Below are positions 13,526 through 24,152 of a stretch of DNA of 64,000 nucleotides, piece by piece. Position numbers and translations under genes: made by a program. The notes under the pieces are model-generated. The model had not been told where the DNA came from. It saw nothing but the letters and a program-made list of their open reading frames with translations, and searched no databases. Every line of letters starts with the position of its first letter. Position 1 is the first letter of the stretch. The stretch spans positions 186,001-250,000 of the forward strand of contig JAMKCF010000009.1 in the NCBI GenBank assembly GCA_023634235.1, written 5' to 3'. Origin of the DNA: Pisaster brevispinus. Its lineage: Eukaryota; Echinodermata; Asteroidea; Forcipulatida; Asteriidae.

Positions 13526-13597
13526 ATGATGATCATAACTGATGATGAGGAAAAACTGTTCAATTCTGCTTCGGTTCAACTTTTAAGCAGAAAGCAA
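13526..13597 (+). CDS. candidate first coding exon of an unidentified gene
   Basis: An ATG-ATG start follows GAGAAA. The reading frame runs 24 codons (starting MMIITDDEEK, ending LLSRKQ) to a near-consensus splice donor, CAA then GTAAGT. It lies just downstream of a CG-richer stretch. I recognise no protein family. Joining it to the CCSAP coding exon at 16186 would be out of frame and hit a stop within eight codons, so it is not simply the CCSAP N-terminus. A possible acceptor at 16006 (pyrimidine tract, then AATCAG) keeps an open frame, but the peptide beyond it looks random. This may be chance. Confidence 0.2.
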
Positions 13598-13904
13598 GTA
13601 AGTAGAGTGGATAGGCCCTCTAATAAATATATTATTTATTACTATGCCTTTGCGCAGTTCTAATAAAAAAACAAAAACATCCCCCTTATCTAGATCTGCA
13701 TAGTTTTTACCAGCCTCGCTATGGGCAGCGCGCCGCATTGATACCTCTCGTCACTACGTACTGAAAAACGACGCTGATTGGCTCCCACAAGTGTGACTAC
13801 TTTGCGTGCGCGCTTGTTAAAAACTTTCGAGCGCATCCAAAGATGTAGAATATAATACCTAGATTGGCCGCGCGTGCGCGCGCTCCACTGCCTGTGTAGA
13901 AAAA

Positions 13905-14115
13905 GATTTGGTTCGCCATAGACGCAGTAAAATGCTTAAGCACAAAAAGTAGTTTAGCACAAAAAGAATTATGCTCACCAGAATAAGGTTACCAGCCAAA
14001 CTAGCATACCACAAGTACAATTTATGACTGGTGTCCTGCTCATTTTCGTTTAGCAGAAAATTTTTAAGCAATATTTTCTGCTTTTTAAAAGCAGCTCTAT
14101 GAAATTGGGCCCTGT
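13905..14115 (+). repeat. copy of the GGGCCC-ended palindromic repeat family
   Basis: Ends in AAAGCAGCTCTATGAAATTGGGCCCTG form and contains GGTTACCAGCCAAAC and TTTAGCAGAAAATTTT, the family's inner words. It is adjacent to two more copies (14398-14574 and 14600-14790), making a small local cluster of these elements. Confidence 0.6.
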
Positions 14116-14397
14116 CTACTACGGCGCGCTATCGGGCACAAACCATCGCCAATAGAGGGCGGTATCTCAAGAAAAATCAGTATCACACACAAATCCAAAT
14201 TGCTTAGCAAAAATTGGTAATAAGCATGACCAATCCAATCAATGCCATGGACATTACCTCATGACAGCTACACTTGTTTTTGCTAGGCAGATTATCAAAT
14301 CATGTTTTTAGCAAGATCTTCTGTTAAAAAAATTGTCTAACCGAAACAAAAGTCTCATGAGCAAAATTTGTACTTTATAGCAGTTAGCACTGTCAAC

Positions 14398-14574
14398 CAG
14401 GGCACAATTTCATAAAGCTGTTAAGTAGAAAATTCTGCTTAGCAAATTTCTTAACTTAGCAAGAAATGAGCGGGGTACCAGTGGCAACAATTTAAACTTT
14501 ATGGAATGTTGGCTGGTAAACTGTTTCTGCTGAGCAAGTTTTTGTGCTTAAAGGCTTTATGAAATTGGGCCCTG
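14398..14574. mobile_element. full-length short palindromic element (MITE-like), 177 bp
   Basis: This is the clearest complete copy of the family. It starts CAGGGCACAATTTCATAAAG and its inverted end reads CAGGGCCCAATTTCATAAAG, giving terminal inverted repeats of about 20 bases with one mismatch. Internal AAGCA/TGCTT words add further symmetry. No coding potential. The short length and inverted ends suggest a nonautonomous DNA element. I could not establish a target duplication. Confidence 0.6.
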
Positions 14575-14599
14575 GTATAAACTTTTCTTAGTACTAAAT

Positions 14600-14790
14600 G
14601 TGAAACCGTATGAACAGGACCCAATTTCTAAGAGCCTGTATGCACAAAAAACTTGCCTAGCACGAAAAAATATCGCTTTCAGAAACAGGTAACCAGCCAA
14701 AATTCCATAAAGTTTACATTGTTGCAATTGATGCCCCACTCATAATTTTTGCTAAGCAAAGAAATTTGCTAAGCAGTATTTTCTGCTAAA
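14600..14790 (-). repeat. inverted neighbour copy of the GGGCCC-ended family
   Basis: Begins with AGGACCCAATTTCTAAGAGC and contains AGGTAACCAGCCAAAATTCC and TTTGCTAAGCAGTATTTTCT. The order of blocks is the reverse of the 14398-14574 element. The two copies sit head to head within 30 bases, forming an inverted pair of about 390 bp that could fold into a long hairpin if transcribed. Confidence 0.55.
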
Positions 14791-15109
14791 CCTGACCTAA
14801 ATCCATGTAAAGTGCTTAGACAAGTGGTGTGCTGAACGGTACTTAAAATGCCTATAGGCTATAGGTGTATAAGTTATTTAAACACTAAGGTAACCAAACT
14901 TTTGCAATTCTATCTTTTCGTCGCAAAAGCCTTTTAAAAAGTTTGTTAGAGACAATTTTTTTAGACAAAAATATTACCTTGAAAATTGGAGCAGCAATAA
15001 AGTTCAATTAGCTGATTTTATCATGACAATAAATTAATAAAAGCGGTGCACCGGAGGCAGGAGGGGGGGGGGGGGTGGCAGGCAGCACCGTAGCACCTGT
15101 ATTCATCAA

Positions 15110-15252
15110 TAGACCGTGCAAGTCTCGCGCGTATTCGAACATTTTTGGGACCACTGTGGTCCCACGTACATTGCTTTAACGCGTTAAAGAAACAAACTCA
15201 CGCGCTTTAACGGATCCCAATGTTCGAATACGCGCGAGACTTGCACAGTCTA
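15110..15252. mobile_element. short TA-flanked MITE with about 40-bp inverted repeats
   Basis: The left arm starts TAGACCGTGCAAGTCTCGCG and the inverted right arm starts TAGACTGTGCAAGTCTCGCG. Both continue CGTATTCGAACATT. The arms match over about 40 bases with few differences around a core of roughly 60 bases containing a further small palindrome (TTTAACGCGTTAAA). TA at both borders is consistent with a TA target duplication. The element is CG-rich in AT-rich DNA and lies directly upstream of the probable CCSAP 5' exon. Confidence 0.7.
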
Positions 15253-15289
15253 TTACACGGACGTAGACAGGGGACCAGTCTACACGGTA

Positions 15290-15427
15290 CACAGTTCATC
15301 GCCGGAAAAAGTAACCGATGAGGGCGTACTTTGCTCATGGGTTGAGAGCTGAGAAATAATATGTCAACAAAGTGAACGTTCGGTTTTCAAATAACTACCT
15401 GTCCAGGAAGTTTCATTTGCTGTTAAA
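15290..15427 (+). other. probable CCSAP 5' untranslated exon
   Basis: The CCSAP coding exon starts four bases after a splice acceptor, so an upstream noncoding exon must exist. The best donor between 13 kb and 16 kb in a CG-richer setting is TTAAA then GTGAGTATCC at 15427/15428. The left border is a guess. A tiny upstream reading frame (ATGTCAACAAAGTGA) falls inside. The position is inference from the splice site alone. Confidence 0.35.
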
Positions 15428-15597
15428 GTGAGTATCCCCATTTTATCGTTTGAAGTAAAGGAAGTCGAGTACAGTTTGATGCAGCCAGATACGTAATCAT
15501 AAATAGCCCCCTCGTTAGGACGTCATCAACATGATCAATTTCAAACACACTGTTTTTTGTTAATAAATATAACTTATAATAAGCGATGTCCTTAAAT

Positions 15598-15775
15598 GGG
15601 AAGTGTACCCCCTTTCTTCGCACCAAAGTTGATACAAATCAAACAGTTCAACCTCAGTATAAGATTTTAATGTTTTCTTTTATTGAGCTGCGTACAAATC
15701 ATGCCTGCAGGAAGTACAGGCTCTGTGACTGTGGCTCTTTTGTAAACGTAATGTCACACAGGTTACATGGTCTAC
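15598..15775 (+). repeat. dispersed repeat copy, partner of 40497-40642
   Basis: Shares with 40497-40642, in order, the blocks CCAAAGTTGATA/CCAAAAGTTGATA, TATAAGATTTTAA, ATTGAGCT..GTACAAATCA, and CACAGGTTACATGGTCTA. The ordered similarity over about 150 bases indicates a diverged repeat. It lies in the presumed first intron of CCSAP. Confidence 0.55.
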
Positions 15776-16189
15776 AGTCTGAGTCTAACTCTCAAACTTA
15801 ACTTGTCTAAGTGAAAAGTCTGAGTTTATGACTAAAGACTAAGTTAGGTATTACAACTTTGCCTGTTAATTGTGTTGGCTATGTCATGACTTTGTCTCTC
15901 AATGGATGCACACACAGTTTGTCATACGATTTGTGATTAATTTTATGGACATACACAGTTCATGTTGGTGATGAATTGCCTTTTTTTTCTCTTGTGACTC
16001 CAATCAGGTTTCTCCAGACTTGTTATTTCGTGTATATGTTGGGTCACATATACAAAAAGTAGTGATCTTTGACAATTACCATTTTTGTACATACATGGGC
16101 TTTAATTATTTAACAGTAGTTTTTTGGGTATTTTTTGCTTTGATTTTGTCTTTTCAATTTTCTTTTTAATTTTGTTTCCTAACAGCACT

Positions 16190-17680
16190 ATGGTGTTCAA
16201 AAGGAGTGAGTACAGAAAGCAGTATAAAGATCCCATATGGAACTGCCACTTTCCACACTACAAAGAGAAGGTTGACTATCGTATCTACCGCCGTAGGATG
16301 GAACATCACCATCAGATATTTGACTGGGATTCCTCAGATAGTGAGAATGGTCAAGGGGACGTCAGAGCAGCCCCAACAGCCCCTAACAAGAACAACAACC
16401 AGGGGCAGTGGAATGAAAGAAGAGTACCACATCACACTGATGACCCACAAACATCGCCTGAGATGTGTCTTGAGCAGAAGGAGAAGCGTGAAGAAGAACC
16501 AGATGCTCTCCAGCCAGACCAAGGTTCGTATTTACATGTACTTCAACTTGGATGTTGAACTATTTGTAACAAGCTTAACTATCCCTAATAGTCACACGTT
16601 TAACTATCCAATTCCAACTCAAGTAAATGTCTCAGCTTTCCCATACAAGTATGTTGGAAGTTAATCAACAGTGAAAAAAACCCAAATGAGCAAAAATGAG
16701 CAAAAATGAGCAGGATACTTGTCACAGATGGGACTGGGACATGTGGCATGGTATTTTTGTTTGGTGGCCTGGCAAACACTTTTGTTGTTGTGCTTAAGTA
16801 GATCTATAAAATTGGGCCCTGGACAGGGCAATGTAATTTAGACCACTTTTTTTCCCTCAGAGTATCATGTGCAGCCATGAGTCACATCCTAATGTTTAAA
16901 TCATTGAATTTGTCTGAAAACCTTCCATTTCAATTTTCATATTTTGTGTGATTCTCCTTTTTAAACTTAGTTTTACAGCGGGTAAAGCAAGTTCGTCACA
17001 AAAAGCCTAACACAAAGAGAGACGGTAGAACATCAGCAGTCAGACCCCACACTTCACCAGGAGGCAAGAGACATGATGTGGGGAAGGAGAGAGCGCCGAT
17101 GATAGCATTTGGTTGGGCCGATAGAGAACTCAAAACTGGATCAAAAAAGACGCACAATATAAGGGCTTCTGCAGATGTGAGAATCTTGTATTTAATTGTG
17201 CTCTGAGTTTCTGCCTGTACCATTAGACCATTTCATTTTATAAATTGTCATTATGTGGGCCCCTTAAATAGTTTTAAAAGAATTCTAATGAGAGCTAATC
17301 TAAGTGTCAAACATATGTAGTAATTAGCTTTACCAAGTTTCCAAAGCCCACCATTTACATTCCCTTCAACGCTAGCAAAGTAAAAAGGCTGCTGGAGCCA
17401 AAATAAAGTTTCCTAAGGCTACATTCTAAGAATACGAACCATATTCTACTTCCACTTATTTAACTTGGACTCTGTTCTGAATTCCACCTAGCCACTACAG
17501 ATCTACCCCTCTGCCCTGAGAGCCATGCGACGAAGAGAGCTAGACATCCAACAACAGCAGGAACAGGAAAAACAAAACCGCAAGGAGCAGAAGCTCAGAG
17601 CTTTGTTCAATATCCAACCACGAGACGACACTATGTGGACAACAGAGTATAGACGAAACTTCATTGGTCCATCGCGGTAG
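16190..17680 (+). CDS. centriole, cilia and spindle-associated protein (CCSAP)
   Basis: CCSAP binds microtubules and is found at centrioles, mitotic spindles and cilia; it is linked to ciliary beating in vertebrates. Coding exons are 16190-16523, 16971-17176 and 17492-17680 (242 aa; human is about 270). Introns are GT-AG, phase 1 then phase 0. Three blocks match the vertebrate protein from memory: an N-terminal SEYRKQY..PIW..HYKEKVDYRIYRRR block (residues 6-40) ending in an acidic DWDSSDSE stretch; a central FGWADRE..TGSKKTHNIRASA block (about 158-179); and a C-terminal SALRAMRRRELD helix with MWTTEYRRNF at the end. The middle (about 50-155) is low-complexity, polar and poorly conserved, as in the family. 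The acceptor for exon 3 was placed at 17491 because PLQIYPSALRA then aligns in length with the human protein. ATG 16190 follows an acceptor by four bases, so the 5' untranslated region is spliced. Confidence 0.88.
16680..16820 (+). repeat. GGGCCC-family repeat inside CCSAP intron 1
   Basis: Ends in TTAAGTAGATCTATAAAATT followed by GGGCCCTGG and carries GGTGGCCTGGCAAACA, matching the family's inner and terminal words. Just before it, GAGCAAAAAT is repeated three times in tandem (16687-16711). It occupies about a third of the 447-bp intron. Confidence 0.5.
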
Positions 17681-19520
17681 CAGGACCAATGAAGAACGCT
17701 GAAGAGCTCAAGTGCCTGTAATCGTGGTTATGTGAACCAAAAAGAGTGCTCAGTGAAAAACTTAAATTAGCTGTCCTTCCTGCCACCTGAATTTAAGACT
17801 TTTGAGATGCCACGTAGCAGCTGACTTAACAGGTGCAAATAAACCAACTCTGCCACCATAGACACGCACTGTCTGTAACTTGAACTTTTAACAGTATTCA
17901 ACAGTATGGGATTAGTTGGTAGTCTTGAAGACCCATAGCAAACTTATGTTCTTTCCCATGCACAAAAGATACAGGGCGTAATAGTAATTCCAGTTGCATG
18001 GGTATTAACTCTTACATGTACATGAAATGCACACCAAAGAGGGGTCAACCCTAAATTGTCACAGTATTATGTTGTGTCAGTGCAGACGATTCACAATAAT
18101 TGTAATAATAATTGTATTTGGCATGAGACTGGCACCATGTATATTGGCGCCATAGGTTTTGTGTGCACATGTGGGGTTATTGAGATTGTGCACTTTTAAA
18201 CTTTGTTTTGTTATAGAAGCTACATTTTAAGATACACAAGGGTTTTGCATTGACGTTACAGTTATGTGACAACATTTTTGACAGTAGATATTCAAAGCTG
18301 AAATTAAATCCTTTTATTTGTTTGAATACATGTAGAGCAAACATGTCTGTCCTTGGGTACATTTTGTACTAGTGGGTTTAGGAAAGAATACTTTATTTAG
18401 TCAAACTTGTTCTAACTTTTGGAAGCCAGGCGGGGTAGTAAAAAAGTAGGTGTTTCTTTTTAAAAGAAATGTAACAACAAAAAACACACAGGCCCTGTTA
18501 TTACACAAGTCTTCAGCTCCTCTGTTCTTAGTGGTTATTAATTTTAGTTGCCAACCAATTAATGCCAGATTAAAGATGTATGGAATTACTTTTTTCATTG
18601 GATTATTTTTATTGTACATGTATAAATAATTTTACATTATATGTGTTTATGATTTTAGTTTTGTATGCAAAGTTCAGCTTTCTGGTGCCTTAATTTTATG
18701 AAATAAGGTTTAATTTTTTACACTTTTGCAGTTGTACAGTAACCTTATTAACAACTACTACAGGCAAGACTTGTTTTCTGTTAGGACTTCTTAACAGACC
18801 CGTTGTTTTGACTGAAGAGAAAGTTTTGCAGAAAGGATAGAATATGATTGCTTATCCATTTAGACGATGTCGTGAAAAGTCTAATGTTCTTTTGCAATAC
18901 TTGTATGGACAAGTATAAGTGTATGAAAGATGCACACCTGTCTGGCATTCTTTGGACAAAGTAACATTTCAGAAATTATTCTGTCACTTTAAGAAAAAGT
19001 AGGGTTTTGGTGAAATGATCATTTGTTATAAATGTGCTAATGTGCTGCGTTTTATATTTACTGTGCGACACATTTGCAAGGACATTAAAAAGCTATTCAA
19101 CTAACTATGTAAACACATTAATTGTACATGTAACTTTTGTTCTTGTTTCCTAAATTGTAATTGCTGAGAGTGACAAATTAAGTATGAAAGGGGTAATAGA
19201 AGAATGAATGGGGCTTGAATTTCAAGAAAATCTCCAATAGGTCTCGTAGCTCAGAACAGTCCCTGGACCAGAAATACCTTTTACAATATCTAAAGTATTA
19301 TACAAATATTGAATGCATATGAGTACAATTTAGCAGAATATAATCACTCGTTGAAATGTGGACTGTTCCATTTCATGAGGCTATATTGTATGAATAAAAT
19401 GCATTCTATTTGTTTTATATACCTCACATGTAGATCCTTGTCATTTGATGTTTTTCACATAATTCATAATAATTTTTCAGCAATAAATAATACAAAAATG
19501 TGAGTAATTTATTTCAAAAA
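17681..19520 (+). other. CCSAP 3' region
   Basis: No coding. Poly(A) signal words AATAAA occur at 17838, 19393 and 19482, so the 3' untranslated region may end soon after 17.86 kb or extend to about 19.5 kb. The stretch is AT-rich and otherwise featureless. Confidence 0.4.
17838..17843 (+). terminator. possible CCSAP poly(A) signal
   Basis: AATAAA lies 158 bases after the stop codon, the first such word downstream. Use is unproven; later words at 19393 and 19482 are alternatives. Confidence 0.35.
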
Positions 19521-19877
19521 TAAGGTATTAAAAGACTGGTAAAGTCATAGCTGGAGCTGTCTAAGACTGGTTGGCTAAAGTACGGTCGGCATTCATAGCC
19601 ATACACAAGCTTATGCGCGCACTAATAACATGTAAAGCAATCAATACAAAAAATAGTCAATGTAAAATCTATTAGTACGCGCAAAGGTTAGCTGTGAAGC
19701 ATCCCAAGCATCCTATATTTATCAATATAGGACTCATGTTAAACTTGGGAGTGTCAGAACGGTATACATGGCAAAATAAAGTATGACAAATGATGTATTT
19801 CACCAATCAAATGACAAGGATTTATAAATGCAGTACGTACACATTTGTATTCACTTAACTTTTGTGAGGTTTGGATC

Positions 19878-19949
19878 TGAAAAGGTTGTGTGTTTTAATC
19901 AGTCTTGAAAAGGTTATGTGTTTTAATCAGTCTTGAAAAGTATGTGTTT
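19878..19949. repeat. short tandem repeat, unit about 31 bp
   Basis: The unit TGAAAAGGTTGTGTGTTTTA plus ATCAGTCT is repeated about two and a third times with small changes. Noncoding. Confidence 0.65.
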
Positions 19950-20304
19950 GGGAAAAACAGTAGGCTGCAAGACTTGTTGGATGGTGGAGTTGCTTGCCCA
20001 ATGCTGAAATTCAGGGGCGAGAGTCATTGCTGACAAAAAGGTCTGAAACTTGGATCTATATTTAGAGAGGCACCGGTATGTTAAAATGATGGCGTTTCCA
20101 CCTTCTAGTAACCATTGGAGTTACAGCTTTCAAACAGCTTTTGAGAACAGTATGCTTAGCACTAGAAAAGTAGATTTAAAATGCATGATTTCTTTGTATC
20201 TAAAGAAAACATCTACTTTTCTTTACAAGGCAGACATAAAAAAGACTTCCAGATAGAAGTCTAAGTTTCTCATTCCTGAAAATTACTCAACCCTATAGGA
20301 TCAC

Positions 20305-20324
20305 ACAAGCTAGGCCTAGCTTGT
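20305..20324. repeat. perfect 20-bp palindrome
   Basis: ACAAGCTAGGCCTAGCTTGT is its own reverse complement, and GGATC words lie on both sides. The core AGGCCTA-like word is very common in this window, so the palindrome may have arisen from it. Confidence 0.7.
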
Positions 20325-21582
20325 GGATCCACTGTGTATTTCAAACCCATACACAACCTTTCTCATTAAGAATTTATCAATCACTGGAAATATTTATGTA
20401 AATAATATTTTTATTTTAACAACGGCCACATCATCACTTACGTACAGTTTCTATCTTTACGTCTTGGTTCAAACTACAGTACATTGTTACAGCTTTAATA
20501 AAAAATGCTCCTCTACAATGGTATCTCAATATTTGTTTACTTTTGTTTTCCCAAGTGACCCAAAGCTGTGCCATCTTAAAGTGCTAGCCCTGAAAGTGGA
20601 GACTGATGATTTTAAGCAGTGATTGGTGACTGTAAGCACAGACTGCTGCCTCCAGCAGCCAATGCAATTTTGCCCTGTTTGGCAAGAGTCTAATCACTGT
20701 ACTCAATAAGTGTGTACATTTATTTTAATTAATGTTCACAAGAAATACCCCCTATTCCTTGCAATAAGCCATTTAGAAGTTCGATTTGGAATAAAGTCTG
20801 GTACATTGACTTGATTGGTCACAAGTGAATACTCAAATTGGATTCCCCAGACTAGAGAGAGTGTTGCTCTCTTGGTTCAGGGCAAGCTTTTGTATAGCTA
20901 CCTCCACATGGGCAAAGCCTGGTACCATTGTGCGATACACATCCACTAAGAATTGTGTAGGTGTGCTTGCCGTCTTTTACATTATAACATTTGACATAGT
21001 AACTCTATCTACTCAGAGGAATTCAAATTTAAGCAGTCAGTTGTGACTGAGCAAGTCATTGCATCAGACAGTATTCAATTATAACTCACATATCGTTTAT
21101 TGGAGACTACACCCACTAATTAATTTAGACAAGTATTACAGGCTGCAACTTGGCAATTGTGTTCCTGCATTTCACAATCAACTTCAAGTATAAGTCAACT
21201 AATTTGATATATCAGCCAACATGTAAAACTTGCAGACTCGGAGATAGTGCTGTCCCTTATTTAATCAATCATTTTAATTCTCAGTAATTGACACCCTCTA
21301 GTAATACGATTAAAGCAGTTTTCACTTTTTCAATTTGTCACCAAGTAATTTTTAAATATTTTTTGAAACTTGTTTTGATCTAACAAAAAATTCTTCAGAT
21401 TTTAATGTCAAATTTCCTTTAATGTAATTGAAATACCAACTTGCGTGTCTTTTTTAAAACTAAAAATCTTTATATCTGTATTATTTTCAATTGTTTTTAT
21501 TGTAAATTGTTGGAATTCAGCATGTGGCTGCTTATGACAATTTTGTAAATAATTCATTCTACACCATCCCTTCTTAGCTGGT

Positions 21583-21627
21583 AATAATAACAACAACAAT
21601 AATAATAATAACAATAATAGTAACACC
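21583..21627. repeat. AAT/AAC microsatellite
   Basis: Runs of AAT and AAC trinucleotides, interrupted. On the minus strand it reads as a leucine-rich open frame, which is an artefact of the repeat. Confidence 0.8.
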
Positions 21628-22526
21628 AGCGAGGATTCTGAGAAAGACCCTTGAGATCTAAGGCTACGGGACGTAGCCCGACTCAAAGGAAAATGGCACA
21701 AAGGAAAATGCGATCTTTCTTTTGCATGCTGTGATAAGATGAAATAGTAATACCCACCAAAGAAAATGCTTGAGTGCATATTTAGAATACTGTAACAAAA
21801 ATGTAGTTCGTCTGCATTTCAGTTCAAAAACATCAGTGAAACCTCTCCACATTTTCCATTCCTATCACCACACCATAATTGATATAGTAACATACAAACG
21901 ACTTAATTTGCATTTTAAAAGAAAAGCTCATTCACAATACACATGAAAGAATAGTGTAGTATACAAAACATGCAATACATCTATTCAACATGTCCTCCTA
22001 ATAACAGTTGAATCATTTGGATCGAAAATTGTCAATAAAATTAATTGATAAACATTACTCAAATTGTCATTTATTGTAATTAAAAGTGCAATCATTTACA
22101 TGTACTCTATTCTTAGCAACAGATATGATTATGGTACAAAAAACAATCGTCTACAAACACACATACGCATCCGACAGTTAAATATTATTAAATTGCTATA
22201 CATCTTGACATTAACTGAAAAACTGAATCTGTACAATTTTCTTTTTGTATCACAAATAATCCGATTTTTAATACTATTGTTTAAAAGTAACTTTAGCGTC
22301 CAGAATTGTCTGCTACTGTACTGTATTAGTGCTGTTTTTTGTTTGTTTACGCTAACCAGTGCCATCTATCTGGACACTGTTTCACCAATCCATCGAGTTG
22401 GTACATTTTGTGTGTGAATGCAAAGCATTGAAGGCTATTCTCTTGGATATACATGTACATACAAGTAAAGTGGCTATTTACACATATATTATATGACAAT
22501 TATTTAGCAAAGCAATGGCAGGTAGA

Positions 22527-23015
22527 GAGGGGCTCTAAGGTCAAATTTAATTTTGTAATTCACTCATTTTCAAAATCCTTATGAAAGTTTTTAAAACAGT
22601 TACAAGTCTCTTACCTTACATTAAAACGGTGTAGTATGCCATTTTATTTTATACTCCTCCAGCGTCAAATGTTTTAACATCCAAAACCATCCAATGGTTT
22701 AATATTTCAAATATATGGGTTTGTACATTTTTTTTTACCAGGACTCTTTTTTAGTTCATTCCTGAATTTCCATGATTTTAAATCAAAACGGCATTGAATA
22801 TGACTTTTTGACTATACGAAAGCTTCCTGTGTGTAATGTACAGACCCATTCATTGTTGACAACCAATGACAAAGTGCTTCAACTTTCGCTTCCACATTTT
22901 TACACATTTCAACATGAAGTTATAGACTTGTAATTATTTTTCTTCAGCTTCATAAGGACTCTTTATTATTGGAAAATGAGTACATCGCAAAACAGAATTT
23001 GACCTCAGAGCCACT
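22527..23015. mobile_element. inverted-repeat element of about 490 bp (MITE-like)
   Basis: The left part reads GAGGGGCTCTAAGGTCAAAT and continues CTCATTTTCAA, CCTTATGAA and TTACAAGTCT. The right part, inverted, reads GAGTGGCTCTGAGGTCAAAT and continues CTCATTTTCCAA, CCTTATGAA and TTACAAGTCT. The arms are about 100 bases or more and diverged. No coding. A half copy is at 6985-7120. Borders and target duplication are uncertain. Confidence 0.6.
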
Positions 23016-24055
23016 CTTTAAACAAATGTAATGTTAGTTCAACATTATTCAGGTTGTTGGTGATTAGGCTTATTGGTGATAAACGATGCCGTATTGGTAC
23101 TTCTAGCCTAGCAAGTGTTGAGGTGAAGTTGTGTGAAGCTAAAGACTGGACATGATGTAATGGAACATGTAGAAGGGCCTGCCTTCACAACTTGAGACAC
23201 ATACTCTCCTTGCGCATACTTTATAAAAACAAACATCCCAGCAGCAGCAAAGGCTTTTTTTCACAGACCACAAAGTTCTTAAGCTTACCTTCAGAGTTTG
23301 GACAGTATCACATCAAACGTTTCTAATCCGACAGTAAAATATCAGTTTCAACACTTCATATTAGATTTGAAGGGGGGGGGGAAGGTCTTGAAAGTCAGTA
23401 CTTTTTGTTTACATCCAAACCAACGATCAGCAAAAAAACAACAAGTTAGAAGTTCTCTTAAGACTTCCCATGAGTTTTGTAGGAACAAGATACACCTCGG
23501 CGCACAATTCCAACTAATGTTCATTAAATAATATTTACATGTACACACCTATCACCATTTCATTCCTTCAAAATAGTTAACATCATTCGGAATATGTTAA
23601 AGCATCATCTTTATTGATTGCGCCTGCATTCATTTATCAGATCTTAAATCTGAGCGGTGATTTACGGGTGTTACCTAAACTATGCATTTGTGACATGTAA
23701 ACTATGTGGTAAACAACTGAAAGTGATTGAAAGAAAAAACAACAACCAAGTTCATCTTGAATGATGGTAACACTAATTTATACATTGGACTTATTTACAG
23801 GTTTGTTTTAACATGATGAAACATCATCTCCAAGCAGCTAGAAATTTTCTGATTCTGGTAAACTTAACCTCATCAATGCCTTCTTAAAAGCTGTTGTTTT
23901 ACAGTTTCTGTATCATAATGGAGTCACGCATGGAACAGTTTTCGTTCTTGTACTGGAAATAGAAATACTTATTCCAATTTGTTCATCAAGAATTTATACA
24001 GGCCTGATGCTTTGTTCTTGAAAAATCAAGGACACCAAGTCCTTTTCTCCTTCTG

Positions 24056-24152
24056 TAAAGGGCACCTCTATGAGGAAATTGTAAATTTCTACTGGACTAT
24101 TTGAAGAGGAACCAAGGCAATGACAAGAGGCATGGAGGCAATGGGAGACTGT
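24056..24152 (+). repeat. copy of the GGGGCACCAAGG dispersed repeat
   Basis: Contains AAAGGGCACCTCTATGAGGA, then AACCAAGGCAATGAC and GGAGGCAATGGGA, in the same order as in the 10109-10210 copy. Confidence 0.55.

Noticed and set aside
13450..13542. ATGCCCAAGCTTTTTG followed by GTAATA, as a possible CCSAP first exon
   Set aside because: Splicing to 16186 would read CCSAP in the wrong frame; the donor is weaker than the one at 15428.
19235..19280. GTAGCTCAG word suggesting a tRNA gene
   Set aside because: No matching T-arm or acceptor stem in the right place.
21408..21779. 123-residue minus-strand open frame with a poly-leucine run
   Set aside because: The leucines come from an AAT/AAC microsatellite; no domain is present.
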